The notes under the pieces: model-generated | Seen by the model: only the letters and a program-made list of their open reading frames with translations | Told to the model about the DNA's origin: nothing | The model's database searches: none | Translations under genes and position numbers: made by a program | Assembly (NCBI GenBank): GCA_037951165.1 | Contig: JBBDHG010000169.1 | Coordinates: 1,593,501-1,657,500, forward strand | DNA from: Lophius americanus | Lineage: Eukaryota; Chordata; Actinopteri; Lophiiformes; Lophiidae | Length of the DNA stretch: 64,000 nt | Direction: 5' to 3' | In this document: positions 49,451-61,042 of the stretch, piece after piece | Layout of the letters: every line of letters starts with the position of its first letter | Numbering within the stretch: the first letter of the stretch is position 1

Positions 49451-50009
49451 CGCCTACGGACAGCATAGGCAGCACCAGGGAGGATCTTGGTGGTGCTGAA
49501 GCTCCCACTGGGTAAGTCTTAGTCTCCTTGCAGAAATTTATGTGGTGGTTTATTAACATTTTTGATAGTTTTTTACTGAATTAATAAATATATTGGAGAA
49601 AGAAAACCTCTTTTATGTTTTGAGACTTGTAAACTTGGTCTGATTTGGTCAATGGCTTGTTGAGGTGCATTCCCTGTCAGCCAGAATGTGATAAATGCTA
49701 TTTGCGAAAGAGGCAAATTTGCATCCATTTATATGACATACAGTAAACGTCAACATTTGGAAACTCCATGGACCTCCTGATTGGGTAACTGACCAAGACC
49801 AAGAGAAGGTAGAGGAGAGCGTGTCTATGCAAGTGTTTCAGAGTATTTTACGCTCTTAAAGGGTGCCGTTGGAGAAATTCAACATGTCACATTACTGGTA
49901 AATCATAATTTTCCAGCGCACCCTCAGTGAAAAGACGATCATCCCAATAGCAATCGCAAACGGAAAATCTCTGGGGCTGCAAACGACTGACTGGTGTCTT
50001 GGAAGTGAA
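49451..50009. other. About 560-bp insertion of unknown type inside a Tc1-like element
   Basis: This sequence lies between two pieces of one Tc1-like element and is therefore probably an insertion. I recognise no SINE head, RT motif, poly-A tail or terminal repeats in it. Confidence 0.45.
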
Positions 50010-50062
50010 ATAATCAATGTTATTCACCAGTCTGTGGTTATAATATTATGGCTGATAAGTGA
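50010..50062 (-). mobile_element. Displaced terminus of the Tc1-like element at 49037-49450
   Basis: aatgttattcaccagtctgt and ttataatattatggctgata match the terminal inverted repeat that should directly follow 49450. The two parts together make one element interrupted by 49451-50009. Confidence 0.68.
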
Positions 50063-50353
50063 ATGCTGTCTCTTGATGACCAGCCTCTGGTGGTGGTTGC
50101 TGAAGGGGCTGATGAAACGGTCAAGTTGGTGAATCTAAAAGACTGGGATGAGGGGGTTTATATAATTGGAAGCATGAAAAAACTAGATAGCAATATAATG
50201 ACATTTGATAATGTGTCATGTGACAGTCTCAGACAATGGAAGCTAGAATTAGGTCTGAGCGTGCATGAGAGGTGTGAATGCAAGGACGAGATATAAACTA
50301 TCCCCTGAATGTGCAACGGTGTAGTCTTCCTGACTGAACCTTCAATAGGGTTG

Positions 50354-50397
50354 AGAGCAAGTGTCACTCTAATGACGATTAGAGTGACACTTGCTCT
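50354..50397. repeat. Perfect 20-bp inverted repeat with 4-nt loop
   Basis: Left arm AGAGCAAGTGTCACTCTAAT (50354-50373), loop GACG, right arm its exact complement (50378-50397). Confidence 0.97.
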
Positions 50398-50399
50398 AA

Positions 50400-51799
50400 T
50401 GTGGTAATGATTATTGGGGTAGGAAGCAACAAGTGTGTAAAGAGGCCCTACATAGGGAGGGGAGGTAGCATGCTGGGTTTCACACACTGCAGGTAACACA
50501 CACTGACCTCTGGCAGACACGAGTGAGCGAGCATTTGTGTGCAGAACAGGTGATAGTCCTCCAGCTTGATAATGCCAGTGGCCAGGTGATTAAATACACA
50601 GTTCCCTTGCCACCGGGGATGTTAGTGGATGTGACTGGGGGCCCGGGGAAACGTCACTCTTCATGTGGGTGCCTCCAAGGTGTCGCAGCCGGTAATTAAT
50701 TAGAAAATGGAATCAAGAGGCTGCGCACCGACGGGCGATATGCTTTCACTGGTGTTTATTTAAGGGGCATGACCCAATGGATTGTGTTTCTTTACAATAT
50801 TTCCATGCTAACTATCATTGTGGTGGTGATTGTGGTCAGGTCTCTCAGTTATTCTCAGAGAGAGCGGCAGATACAGCTCAGAAGTTGAATAGTGTATCTG
50901 CCTGGAACAAGAGCACAGTGACATGGATGAGTCAGAAACCAGAGCATTATCCCTCAGCAATTAAGCATTAAGTCATTTAACTCTTATTTTGATTGATATT
51001 TAGATGGGCTAATAGTCAGATTTATCTACAGAATGATCTAGCCAATCAAGTCAGACCCCCAAGATCCCTTGCAGTTGTCCCAGAGCTTTTGACTATAGTA
51101 GCTGTCCATTGTTTTATACATAGACATAGAGAGGTTATAAGTACTCAGCTGTTCTGTCCAAGGATGGAGGGTTCCTACAGAGATCAGTGGCGAGTAATGA
51201 AAATTGCAATAGCTGGCGATAAAAACCTAAATGAGTTGTTTAACGAGTAGCGAAAAAGTCAGGTAGCCGTTATGCTAATAAACTCAATGTAAATTCACAT
51301 TGACCTTTGCTCACATGTTAGCATGACGCCCCATTGGGAGCAAAAAATAAGTGGGTTCAATCAATCTTTCACTGTGGTTTAAGACCATGATGATCAAAAC
51401 TGATTTAGAGCAGACCGACATCTTCTCCATTTTCATTTCCACATTCTTGTTGTTTATTTCATGAGACACTTAAAATGTCACATGAACACGTCTATATATT
51501 CAAATCAACAAAAACATGACCAGCGTCAGATACGAGTGACAATAATATGAGGTAGAGAAAGAGCATTCATACATCTCTCCACATCAAAGCCCTCGCCAAC
51601 ATTCACCAAATCTATAATAGAAGCTAAGTCCTTCATGAAATATTACTCTGCATCTGAGACATGAAAGGAATCACTGTCGGTGTTTTTTTCAAATCTGCCA
51701 TCTCATTTGCGAACAATAGACAGCTGTGACGGAGATCAGGGTAACGTTCAATGTTCTCGTCGACGGTTATTGTTACTTCACATCCAGAGAGAAGAGAGA

Positions 51800-51847
<48 letters not shown>

Positions 51848-52420
51848 ATCTTGGAAAGTGTGCTAAAACAAACTTGGAGGGGGGGATGTTTGTGCTTTGC
51901 TGAGGTGGAAAAAAAAAACTAGGTCAGTTTTCCCACTGGCTGGTGGAATGCACATACTGTGACACCTGCTTTCAAACATCCAAGCGCTCTCGGTTCAAAG
52001 GCAGCTTCTCATATGGGACCCACTGCTACTTGTGTTCCGGGATACCAGTCTGAAATAATGGCAGCAGCACTAAAGAGAGAGCAAACAGCAGAGCATGATG
52101 CTCTGTCTAAATACATCCTGTGCTTTAGCGAGAGCAAAGCGCCAAGCTGTCATGAGACTAAATAAGTAATCCGATTAATTGCATGCTTTGTGATTAGTTC
52201 ATCTAAATGAATAGCATTGTTTCAATGGTTGCTGTGAGAAGTGTTTAGAATGTTTTTTTAGTTCAAGTGGATTATATGGATAGACATAATAAACTTTAAA
52301 GGTCAACATCTCTTCAATTCAGCCCAATGAAGACTCAGAGGTTCTGAAATCGGATTCGATCAAACACAAATAGAGAATCTCTACGGATTATATTCTCTCT
52401 AGTCTCAAAACAAGCAGATG
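50400..52420. other. No gene seen
   Basis: Unique sequence apart from the GA microsatellite; small frames lack motifs. Confidence 0.45.
51786..51844. repeat. GA-rich microsatellite
   Basis: Starts as GAGAAGAGA units and passes into a pure GA run, on the + strand. Confidence 0.95.
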
Positions 52421-52424
52421 CTAC

Positions 52425-52800
52425 AAGAAGAAAAAACCTAGTCCTCCTCTGCCGTCGTCTCTGACAGCAAATATACCAGCATTACCCGTGGTTGAATTCT
52501 TAAAATGAAATGTGAAGTTAGTTAATATCTCCCCCTAGTGAGTAAAATATGACCCAAATGATTGATCTCCTCGGACTAACAGTTTATAAATGAGAAACGA
52601 TTCTTAAAAAATTATTTAAACTATTAAATAAATTATGATGAGCTAAAGCTCCCCCTACTGTCAGAAGAATAAAACCTAACTTACCCAATATCAATCCAGT
52701 TCTTCCTCACCCTAAGGTCTAGGGAACATTAAAATGTGAGAATGATCCATTCAATAGATTTTGATATATCGCGTTAACATGACGAATCAGCCGCTGGGAT
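52425..52800 (-). repeat. Family-A repeat (copy 8)
   Basis: The antisense includes aaatgtgaagttagttaata, agctccccctactgtcagaa, ccagttcttcctcaccctaa and tatcgcgttaacatgacgaa. Confidence 0.6.
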
Positions 52801-53230
52801 ATAACTACTTTTATCTGACCAGAGTGCGGGAACGGCAGAGGAGGTCGTCTTGGTCTTTACTAAATCCTAAAAAAATTATTCTGTTTCTCAGAACCATGCT
52901 TCTAAAGACTACGGGAGAAAAGACCGAAGATCTTCCAACTGTGAAAACTGTGTATCAGAGGGAGCCTGAAGGACAGATAGAACGATGCTGGTCTTCAGGA
53001 CTGCCTTCAAACACTTACAGCTTAAGACTGGAGGTTCCAGGCTCTTCCTCATTAGGAGACAACATGCGGGGAAAAGATCAGAACAGTCTCAACAAGGAGA
53101 TCGTGACGTCTGGAGAACAGGTTTTTAATTCATATTTGTGTTTTTTTTTCTTTCTTATGTGCATAAACGGCATCATTGCTTTCATCAATCTGTTAACTGC
53201 TTTGTCACTTATTTCATTTAAATATGCAGA

Positions 53231-53551
53231 GTGAGGAACTCTTATTATCTATATGGAGTGCAGATTCCACAGCATCTCATTCTGTCAAGAAGTCAACTAT
53301 TGGAGCGACTGTTTGGTGAGGTCTCCACCGTTAAGGAGTGGAACAGGTCTACTTTGCAACTAATGCATGAAGAGGTTGCCTCAGTCATAGTATTGGACTC
53401 CATCTTACTGGACTGCAAATATGCTCATGCTGCCATGTTAGCAAAGCACATCCTTTGTTGTTTGTGCTATTCTGAAGCTAGTCTCCCACAGTGGGATACA
53501 TTGTATTTCCCAGCAGGGCTGCCCTTCCTGCAGACGATGTCGACAAGTTAA
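53231..53551 (+). CDS. Unassigned open frame, protein-like
   Basis: A 106-codon open frame whose composition looks like real protein (LLERLFGEVSTVKEW, HEEVASVIVLDSILLDCKYA, ending LQTMSTS). A possible acceptor (TTAAATATGCAG) lies at its start, and a second open frame (52761-53234, with VKTVYQREPEGQIERCW) lies just upstream in another frame. I do not recognise the family. It sits between inverted family-A repeats, so it may come from a transposon; a stray exon of an unrelated gene or chance are alternatives. Confidence 0.3.
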   Translation: MRNSYYLYGVQIPQHLILSRSQLLERLFGEVSTVKEWNRSTLQLMHEEVASVIVLDSILLDCKYAHAAMLAKHILCCLCYSEASLPQWDTLYFPAGLPFLQTMSTS

Positions 53552-54535
53552 TATTTTCTGAGAAAAATCAACAACTCGGAAAAACAGTAGACGTCAGTAG
53601 AATCTTTCATCCCTGAGGCGAGGAAAGCCTCGTCATCTGCGTCCGTCCTATTAAAAGTACATGAACGGGTCCAGTGAGGTGCAGAATCAGCACAATTAAT
53701 TAACATTGATTTTTGTATGTATTATCTTGCAATGAGAACCAAGCATTATTATAATTATTATTATGACAGCCATGGTGTTTACATTTATAAGTTATCAGGT
53801 TATTGTTCTGCTCTGCAGCGATAGCAATTTTCTTGGCTGGTCAAGGATCACAGATTTTAAAAGTTTTAAAAACACAATAAGTAGTGTCTTTTTAAGGGAT
53901 CTTATTTTGGAGGATTAGACTGGAAGTAAGGCTTGTTGGCATTGTGCATGTACTCTGACCAGTTGGAAAGAACGAATCCTCCGTTATCCTCACAGTGAGT
54001 TTCTTTAACAAATTGTTTGACATTTCAAACTGAGAGGCACTTTTCATGGACCTCTGGATCTGTGCTGTCTTTAGCTTTAGCCACTTAAATTATTTGAACT
54101 TGCTATTTTTTTTTCGGGGTAATCAATAAAAGTGAAGTGTCTGATTAAGTTTGTTGTGCCAAACATTTTCGGGGTTGTTCCGCCGCAGCTTCTTTTGTCC
54201 TTACGTTTTAAAACCATATTTGACAGCATACATGCATAGATACAGTGGGGTCGTGGCTATCGCTAGCTCAAGCCGCTCTGCAAACGTTAGCTTCTTGAAA
54301 CTTTGATATTTTCCCCGGAGTAATTACATTTGAAGTGTATGCTTAAGTTCGTTGTGCTGGAACGTTTTATCCTCTGCAGCTTTTTTTGTCTTTAAGAGAT
54401 TGCGAGCTTTGTTTTTGTGCGTGTCACCGGCATGGAATCGGCCGAGTGAGGCTGATCGGCTAATTACATTAAAAAACGCCTCCCTCCTCGTGTAGTTATC
54501 CTAGCTGATGCATTTTCAACCTGCAAGTCTATTCT

Positions 54536-54859
54536 TTGTTGCTCTGTTTTTCTTGTACACCCGTTGCTAATGAAAGAGACCAGAAAAGGCCATATATTAT
54601 ATCTTTTTTAGATGTAAATAACAAGAGCTGGCATCACTATAATAGCAGAGTCCTTGGAACATTTTCTTCTTTTGTCCATCTCCCTCCAGATACAGCAGTT
54701 ACGCCACCACAGCTCAAAGCTCACACTCTGAAGTATCTGAAAGCATTTGTAACTTCTGTAAAATGGCACTCAGCAAAGCTCATCCCTCTGCCACGGTCCA
54801 ACAAATCAAACCTTTTCCTTAATCAAACTCAACCATCACAAAGTTCACTGGATTTATAA
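54536..54859 (+). CDS. Unassigned open frame
   Basis: A 107-codon frame with non-repetitive composition (SFLDVNNKSWHHYNSRVLG, then LKAHTLKYLKAFVTSVKW). No motif is recognised. A CTCCCTCCAG acceptor-like site falls inside it at about 54690. It lies in the same 52.8-55.5 kb interval as the frame at 53231. Confidence 0.25.
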   Translation: MLLCFSCTPVANERDQKRPYIISFLDVNNKSWHHYNSRVLGTFSSFVHLPPDTAVTPPQLKAHTLKYLKAFVTSVKWHSAKLIPLPRSNKSNLFLNQTQPSQSSLDL

Positions 54860-55253
54860 TGGGCAGCCTTTTACATGTTGGGGATGTGAATTCTTTTTTT
54901 ACTTCACTTGAGGTTTTGTCATGGAGACTTGTTTTTTTTTGTGTGTGTGTTTCTGTTATTCACTGCAGACGTTCGTCATCACACATCCACCTCATCCAAT
55001 CAATAATATCCGTCCCTGTGGACAGCCGGATCCCACAGATGCAAGGTCTCTGGCATTCAGTCGTCTTATCTTTCACACCCAGTCAGTCAGTCGGTTTGGG
55101 CAAATAATAAACTTTGTCCCTCAGTTTGGTTTTGTCACTTTTATTTTTTCCCACTACCACAGTTACGGTGAAGTTTGTCTCAGTATTTGAGTTAGATTTA
55201 TCTCCGATGAGTGTTTCTGATACATATAACTCAAACTATGTAGAAAAATAAAT

Positions 55254-55281
55254 GATATATATATATATATATATATATATA
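55254..55281. repeat. AT microsatellite
   Basis: Pure AT run of about 28 bp. Confidence 0.95.
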
Positions 55282-55544
55282 AACACACTTTGTTTTCTTT
55301 CCCCAACATACCTTCATGTAAATGGGAAAATGAATTGGATCTTTGGTCAGACAAACACACACACACAGACAGATTTGTTAGGATTGTTTGGCCTTGGCAG
55401 TGGAATAACATTCTAGTTGTATGTCTTTCCTGTGATCTCTGATTAAATACAATTTGGTCATTCAACAGAATCAGAATCATTGCATACGTGACAATAGAAA
55501 ATAAAATTTATATAACGAGGGTGATTTCTATATTTCTCATAGGG

Positions 55545-55740
55545 CGGAGCTCTATCTGCCAATGATTACAGGCAGTAACCTTTCAGCTGTTGTTCCAAAA
55601 ACATGACTGGTTGTTGTGTTTATACATATTTTAGAGTTCAATCAGGGAGATTGCCTTTTACAATGCAGGGGATTAGGGGCTTTTCGGGGATATACCCTTG
55701 TTTGTTCCGTGCGACAGCCCAGGCCTGGTTTTGAGTGGCT
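55545..55740 (+). repeat. Family-A repeat (copy 9), 3' part
   Basis: It contains gggcggagctctatctgcc, gagttcaatcagggagattg, caatgcaggggattaggggc, and ggggatatacccttgtttgt. Confidence 0.6.
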
Positions 55741-56714
55741 GTCACTAATTATTTTCTGTGGAAGCATCTTTAATAAAGGATCATGAAAAGATGCTATTCG
55801 TTTTAAATAAATAAAAAGCCAAAGAGTTAAGATCCTGACAAGTACTGTAGCTGCAGTAGCAGTGCTGACATCAGACAGGTAGGCGGATAAACAGATGGGG
55901 GTTTTGGCGTGGCACATTTTTCCATATGATGTCTTTGCGAATGGGCAGTCTAATGTCCGTTCATCTAGAAGTTAATCCGAACCCTAACCCCGGGATCGAA
56001 GGAATTAATATCAGGTTAATTAAACAGGAAAAAGAGAGCGTCATTTGAATCTCATGAGCAGAGGTTGGATCCACAACTTGCTCAGTCATCCTACAAATGA
56101 AATGACTCAAAGCATAACCGAGGCGGAACATTTTCTTATCCTCTCCTGAGTTCTCCTCCTCTCTGTGTCCAAGTCTCTTCCACTTCACATCCTTGTCTAC
56201 AGTCATACTTTCACAAAAATAGATTTTAAGGCTTGTGCCAAATTAAAATGTATGGTGTCCCGCAGTGCAGTGGGAGTCTACCTTGTAGAGTTCTTCAAAT
56301 ATATGCTGCAGTATCTTCAAGCTGCTGGAGGCATTGTACAGAAACAACTACTCAAAAGAGACCAGAAAAATGTGTGTCTAAGGACCCAGATGCCCCTTCT
56401 AGTGGAAAAACTCAATTTGTGCTGGTGTGGAAAGAACATAAACTCGAAAAGAGGTGAAACCGAGCAGACTGGCATGAAAATCACCTTCAAGTTCAAATGT
56501 GCCTAAAAATGTAAAAAAAAAAAAAAGACAAAGCAATTATGAGATGGATACCTGCGGCAGTGGGGTTGGCTCAGAGAAGTCACAGGAGGGAGAGACAGTA
56601 TCACTACTGCGGTGTTTTTGAATGATAATGGTGTTTTCTCTTTATTACCACTTTGTAACACAGATATAGAAAAGATTATGAAATTAGCTATCTGCATATT
56701 TCACCCATCCCTGA

Positions 56715-56875
56715 GGAGCAGTGGGCTGCCCCTGTGAAGCATCCAGAGAACAAATAAGGCTTCCTGGGTCTGCTCAAAGACCCTCGCGGCATGATGACTG
56801 CGGCGGCTGGGGATCAAACCACCAACCATCCAATCGGGGACAACCACACAACCTCCTGAGCCACAGCCGCCATTA
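56715..56875 (-). mobile_element. tRNA-headed SINE
   Basis: Minus-strand head: ggcggctgtggctcaggagg, with a B box ggtttgatccc (complement near 56812-56822). The short body lies towards 56715. Confidence 0.7.
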
Positions 56876-57267
56876 TGAGAACCTCAGAGCGAATGTGAAG
56901 CACAACGATGAAAGCTTGAGAGCTGTGCTGTGTTCAGATTAAGTGGAAGGATAATGTGAATAACATGTCAAAAATACATTCAATTTCCTTTAAAGCAGCT
57001 GCCGGGTCAAATAACACTTATTCTCTTCTGCACTTATGGCGCTTAAAGAATTGTAAAATACTTAAAATATAAGTGTTATGAGGGGAAAAAAAATTCAACC
57101 AGGATCAAAAGTCCATGTCTATTTTTTTCCTTTGAATTCAAATATTTCACAGACAGACATTCACAAGCTACAGTTCTGGCAGAACTATTGTGCTCTACAA
57201 ATTTCCATCAGTGAAATTATATATTTACATTGTAAGAGGTTTTAGATCACGTTAGAGTTAAAGTCCA

Positions 57268-57450
57268 ACCATCCATCCCTTCTCTGTAACTATTTATCCT
57301 GTTCAGGGTCTCAGGGAGGTGACATTCGGCGGCAGGCAGGATACACCCTTAAGAATTGAGCCGGAGTAAATCCACACAAACATGGAGAGAGCATGAGAAT
57401 TTCAAACAAAAAAGGCCTCAAGGCCAGAAGGGGAAGTGAACCCCGAACCC
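57268..57450 (-). mobile_element. 'ccaaaaacatg'-family SINE, 3' half plus part of head
   Basis: The antisense runs from ccaaccatccatcccttctc and atttatcctgttcagggtct to agtgaaccccgaacccct. Confidence 0.65.
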
Positions 57451-57552
57451 CTACAGAGTTATTGGTTTGTACAAAACTTCACATTACCTCGAAAATATTT
57501 TTACTCTGGTCCAAAAAAGGGTAGTATCCATATTTTTGAGAAATAACTTGTT

Positions 57553-57765
57553 CAGGAGGCAGGGTAATGTTTAGCACCGTTGCTTCACAGCAAGCAGGTT
57601 CTCTGTTCAAATCCCCTTTCAGGAACGCCAGCTTCCTCCCACAGTTCAAAAAGATGCCGTATAAGCAAATTAGTGAATGTAATTTCATCTCATTGTCTCA
57701 ATGCCTCTAATGCCAGCTGGGGTTCGCTCCAGCCCACTGCGACCCTTCACAGGATAAGCACTTCA
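57553..57765 (+). mobile_element. 'ccaaaaacatg'-family SINE, internally deleted
   Basis: It reads taatgtttagcaccgttgct, tcacagcaagcaggttctct, ttcaaatcccc, cagctggggttcgctccagc and ttcacaggataagcac. Confidence 0.72.
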
Positions 57766-58747
57766 AGAAAATCAAGATGGTTGGTAAAAGAAATAACACA
57801 TTTCCGGGCAGGACCTTTTTTGCATTTGCTGCTCAATATCTGGTGCCATCAGGACTACGATATATGTAATAGCTTGGGGTAATAATTTTCTGAAAGCCTC
57901 CGCAGCAGGTGTAATAATGATTATGTGTGGCTATATAACAGCCGCTGAAAGTTAGAGTAAATAAATGTTTTTTCCCTCATAATGGTCTAACATTAACACA
58001 CAGCTGAAGATAAGCTAAAGAGTGTTTTCAAACATTTCAGCAAAATGCTTTCTTTGCCGCCCTGCATAAAAAAAACATCAGAAACCAAGAGGAGAGCTCT
58101 TCCTCCTTCCCAACTTTAAAGGGCTTGAGGTGAATAGTAGAGAAAGTAGTCCATTCTTTTGACACAAGGCGATGCCCTTGTTTTGTTCACTTCCTTCTCA
58201 GCTTAGCGTCATATCAAAAAAGGAGTCTGAAAGATCTAACCACAATGTCCGACAAGGAGGAGGGCTATGACAGGTCACATGAGCAGAAAGACCAGGTCCA
58301 CGCATTCATTCAGCACAGCCAGAGAACATCAGCGCACTCCTGAGGTTTACGCCAAGTATCCGGATTAATCCTCGACAAGGTCTGGATTCGCTAATGTGCT
58401 GTTTGCTCCCGTTACATCCCATAAAAGGTCACGTAAAAGATCCTTCTTGTAATTCAATTCTCAGCTCAATACTAAAGCGCACACATTTCTGTGTACGGAA
58501 GGAGCTTTTACTCATCGCCATGCTGAGTCGAGTCAAGCATTCGATCAATCGGAGGGGATTGGAATATTTCATTTTGCTTTCACCTTCCGCACTGATTTTA
58601 CTTTTACACTTGTAGTCAATTCAACAACCATCAACAATTTACAACCAACCATATTTTCACCATTTAGATTGTGGATCATATACCTGACATGACACACCAC
58701 TAAGGTTTAGTTTCGGTGCTAAATCTGTTTGATCAGGTTTAAGAACA

Positions 58748-58905
58748 CATTATTGATGTCTGTGGTTCGACAGGTGCATCGGTCATTCACCAATTAGAAG
58801 GTCGTAGGTTCGAATCCCTAAAGATACAGTGTCCTTGCTCCCTGGCTTATGCAAAGAACAATCTCACTGTGCTGTACAGTATTGTTTATAACTGTATGTT
58901 ATGAT
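58748..58905 (+). mobile_element. tRNA-derived SINE, related to 9201-9388
   Basis: It has a B box, ggttcgaatcc (58808-58818), after a degraded head, followed by gctccctggc and aatctcactgtgctgtacag, the same body as the copy at 9201. Confidence 0.7.
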
Positions 58906-59823
58906 GACAGTACATAATATAACATAATCCCCAAAAAGCCGCTGCGTCCACCACACCCAACAGTTTAGTAGTTTTTTAGGATTTAGTTTCTAAGAAGATC
59001 AATACTTTTATATAAAACTCTCAATACTCACTCACACAGATCCAGCTATTATTAAAGAACCTAATTTGTTCTATTAGCAAAACTATCATTCGGAGCTTTA
59101 TTTTTTCTTTTGTCGGACTGTTTTGTGCTAAAAGTGTGTTTGAAAACCTGACAGTTACCTCCTCACAGCACTGTTGTAGCTGCTGCAAGACTGGAAGGGT
59201 TTTGATAGCACTGATGAAAAAAAATGTAATAAAAGGGTTGGATTTCATGACAATCAGGCAAATGATAGTGGTTAGGGATGATCTGCCTTTGATAATATGT
59301 ATCCACGTGTGCAGCAAACTCTGCGTGATCAGTGGTGTAACGTGTAAAAACTTGATCCGGGTCTTCTCCTTGAAACGTCGTCTTTGCTGCTGCTCCCTGT
59401 CATCGCATCACAGCAGGGTTAGGTCCATCAAGTTTGTTCTGATCTAATGATCAAAACATGATCTGTATCAGGATCTGTATCATGGCACCAACTTCATACT
59501 CAGATTCTTTAGAACTTGCTATTGAAGACTGAAATCTAACATAACTTTCTGTCACATGTGGAACTTATGATGTTTAATTGAGGAGACAGTACGCACACCT
59601 TTCATGTTTGTTAACCCAAAGGATGAATGCTCAATTTTTATGAGCAAACTGGTTTTCTGGAGAGCAGGTGATTGTAGCATCCCAGTCTCATTACGCAGTT
59701 TGATTAGCATCCAGGGGAAATTAAAAAATCTAAAAGTGTGACTGCACAAACTGAATTTAAGATCCACACTAGTGTGTTACCCATCCGGAATGGGCCTGCG
59801 TGTGGGTATACATAGATTGACTT

Positions 59824-60140
59824 ACTGCTGGAGGTAATGCTGGTTCTGAAAGGAACTTGTCAGAACACACAGTGCATTGTAGAGTTGTTTTGGCAGCAAA
59901 AGAAATACCTAGAAAGCTTGCAGCATGCTGTGGATGGAGCTGCGTAGCCACAGACCAGTCAGACTGATCATGCTGATCTGTCCCGACAGCCATAAGTTCC
60001 CACAATGGGTCCATCAGCAACAGGAACCGGACAGCGGAGCAATGCTACCTGGAAGGGAAATGGCACCAGAGTGCACTGTGGGAACAAGTCAAGCTGGGGG
60101 GGAAGCGTTGTGCTTTGGGCAATGTTCTGGTGGAAAACCT
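59824..60140 (+). mobile_element. Tc1-like element, rearranged
   Basis: ggtaatgctggttctgaaag, the deletion-junction phrase ttgttttggcagcaaaag, and then transposase middle sequence (cacagaccagtcag, ggcaccagagtgcactgtgg, gctttgggcaatgttctg) are all from the same Tc1-like family. The order is odd: sequence that other copies have deleted reappears after the junction. A matching 3' end lies at 60681-60720. Confidence 0.7.
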
Positions 60141-60680
60141 TTTCTCCTGTGTTGACCCTTTCGTTATGCAGTTTAACTAAGACTACTGACAATAGTGTAT
60201 GCCATAGATAAAAGCACAGATGGTTTCAGTATTAGTGTGAAATGTTGCACTTACTTCTCTCACTGCTAAGTATAGAGGGATTCTGTGTTTCTCATGAATT
60301 AGCTCAATCAGTGCACCATCCTACTCTTTCAGAGAGGAGCCTCGTGTCGCTAACCGGATGCATTGCTTGTCAATTTTTCACTTCTATTTGTTGACCACAG
60401 ACAATAACAGTCACGCGTCGGTTTTTATCAAGGGATCTGTCTAATCGATGGATGCAGATCCGTGATCTGACTTATTTCATTTTTCAACCAATGAAGCAGG
60501 CCGAATCAGCGGAGCAGCCCACCTGTTACAACAGTCTTATATATTATTCAGCAAGAAAACATTTTTTCCCATGAGTTGATGTGTTAGAAACAAGAAAAAT
60601 TAGTAAATGTGAGCATCTTAGCAACTTTGCCGGTGTCCAAATATTGATGACTATGTCAGCACATCGGAAATAGCTGACAT

Positions 60681-60720
60681 GCACAATATTAGGTAGGCGG
60701 TTATCCTATTATGCCTGTCA
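60681..60720 (+). mobile_element. Tc1-like 3' terminus fragment
   Basis: gcacaatattaggtaggcgg followed by ttatcctattatgcctgtca matches the 3' terminal repeat of the Tc1-like family. It probably belongs to the element at 59824-60140, from which it is separated by about 540 bp. Confidence 0.6.
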
Positions 60721-61042
60721 AATACAATAAAAAAAAGGCTTTGCTCTTGCAATTATGTGTTTATATGTCCCAGATCTTAAGGTTTCCATTTTTATGGGTG
60801 AATTTGTCATCTGCTTGTCTGGAAGGTTATTTTTAAATCATGCAGGCACAGAACAAACATTAATCTCAGGTGTAGGCTTGTGGCCACGTCACAGTAATAC
60901 GAGGTGATACAGGAGTCAGTCTTAATTCCCACTAGTCCTGCTCTGTACAATGTTATATTGGGAACAGAGTAATGCAACCATTATTTATAAATCATAGACC
61001 AGAACATTGATCCTCCAAAAAGCATCCTCCTTCTAAGTAATC

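Noticed and set aside
59968..60211. Overlapping frames on both strands
   Set aside because: Both lie on the rearranged Tc1-like transposase piece; neither is a host gene.
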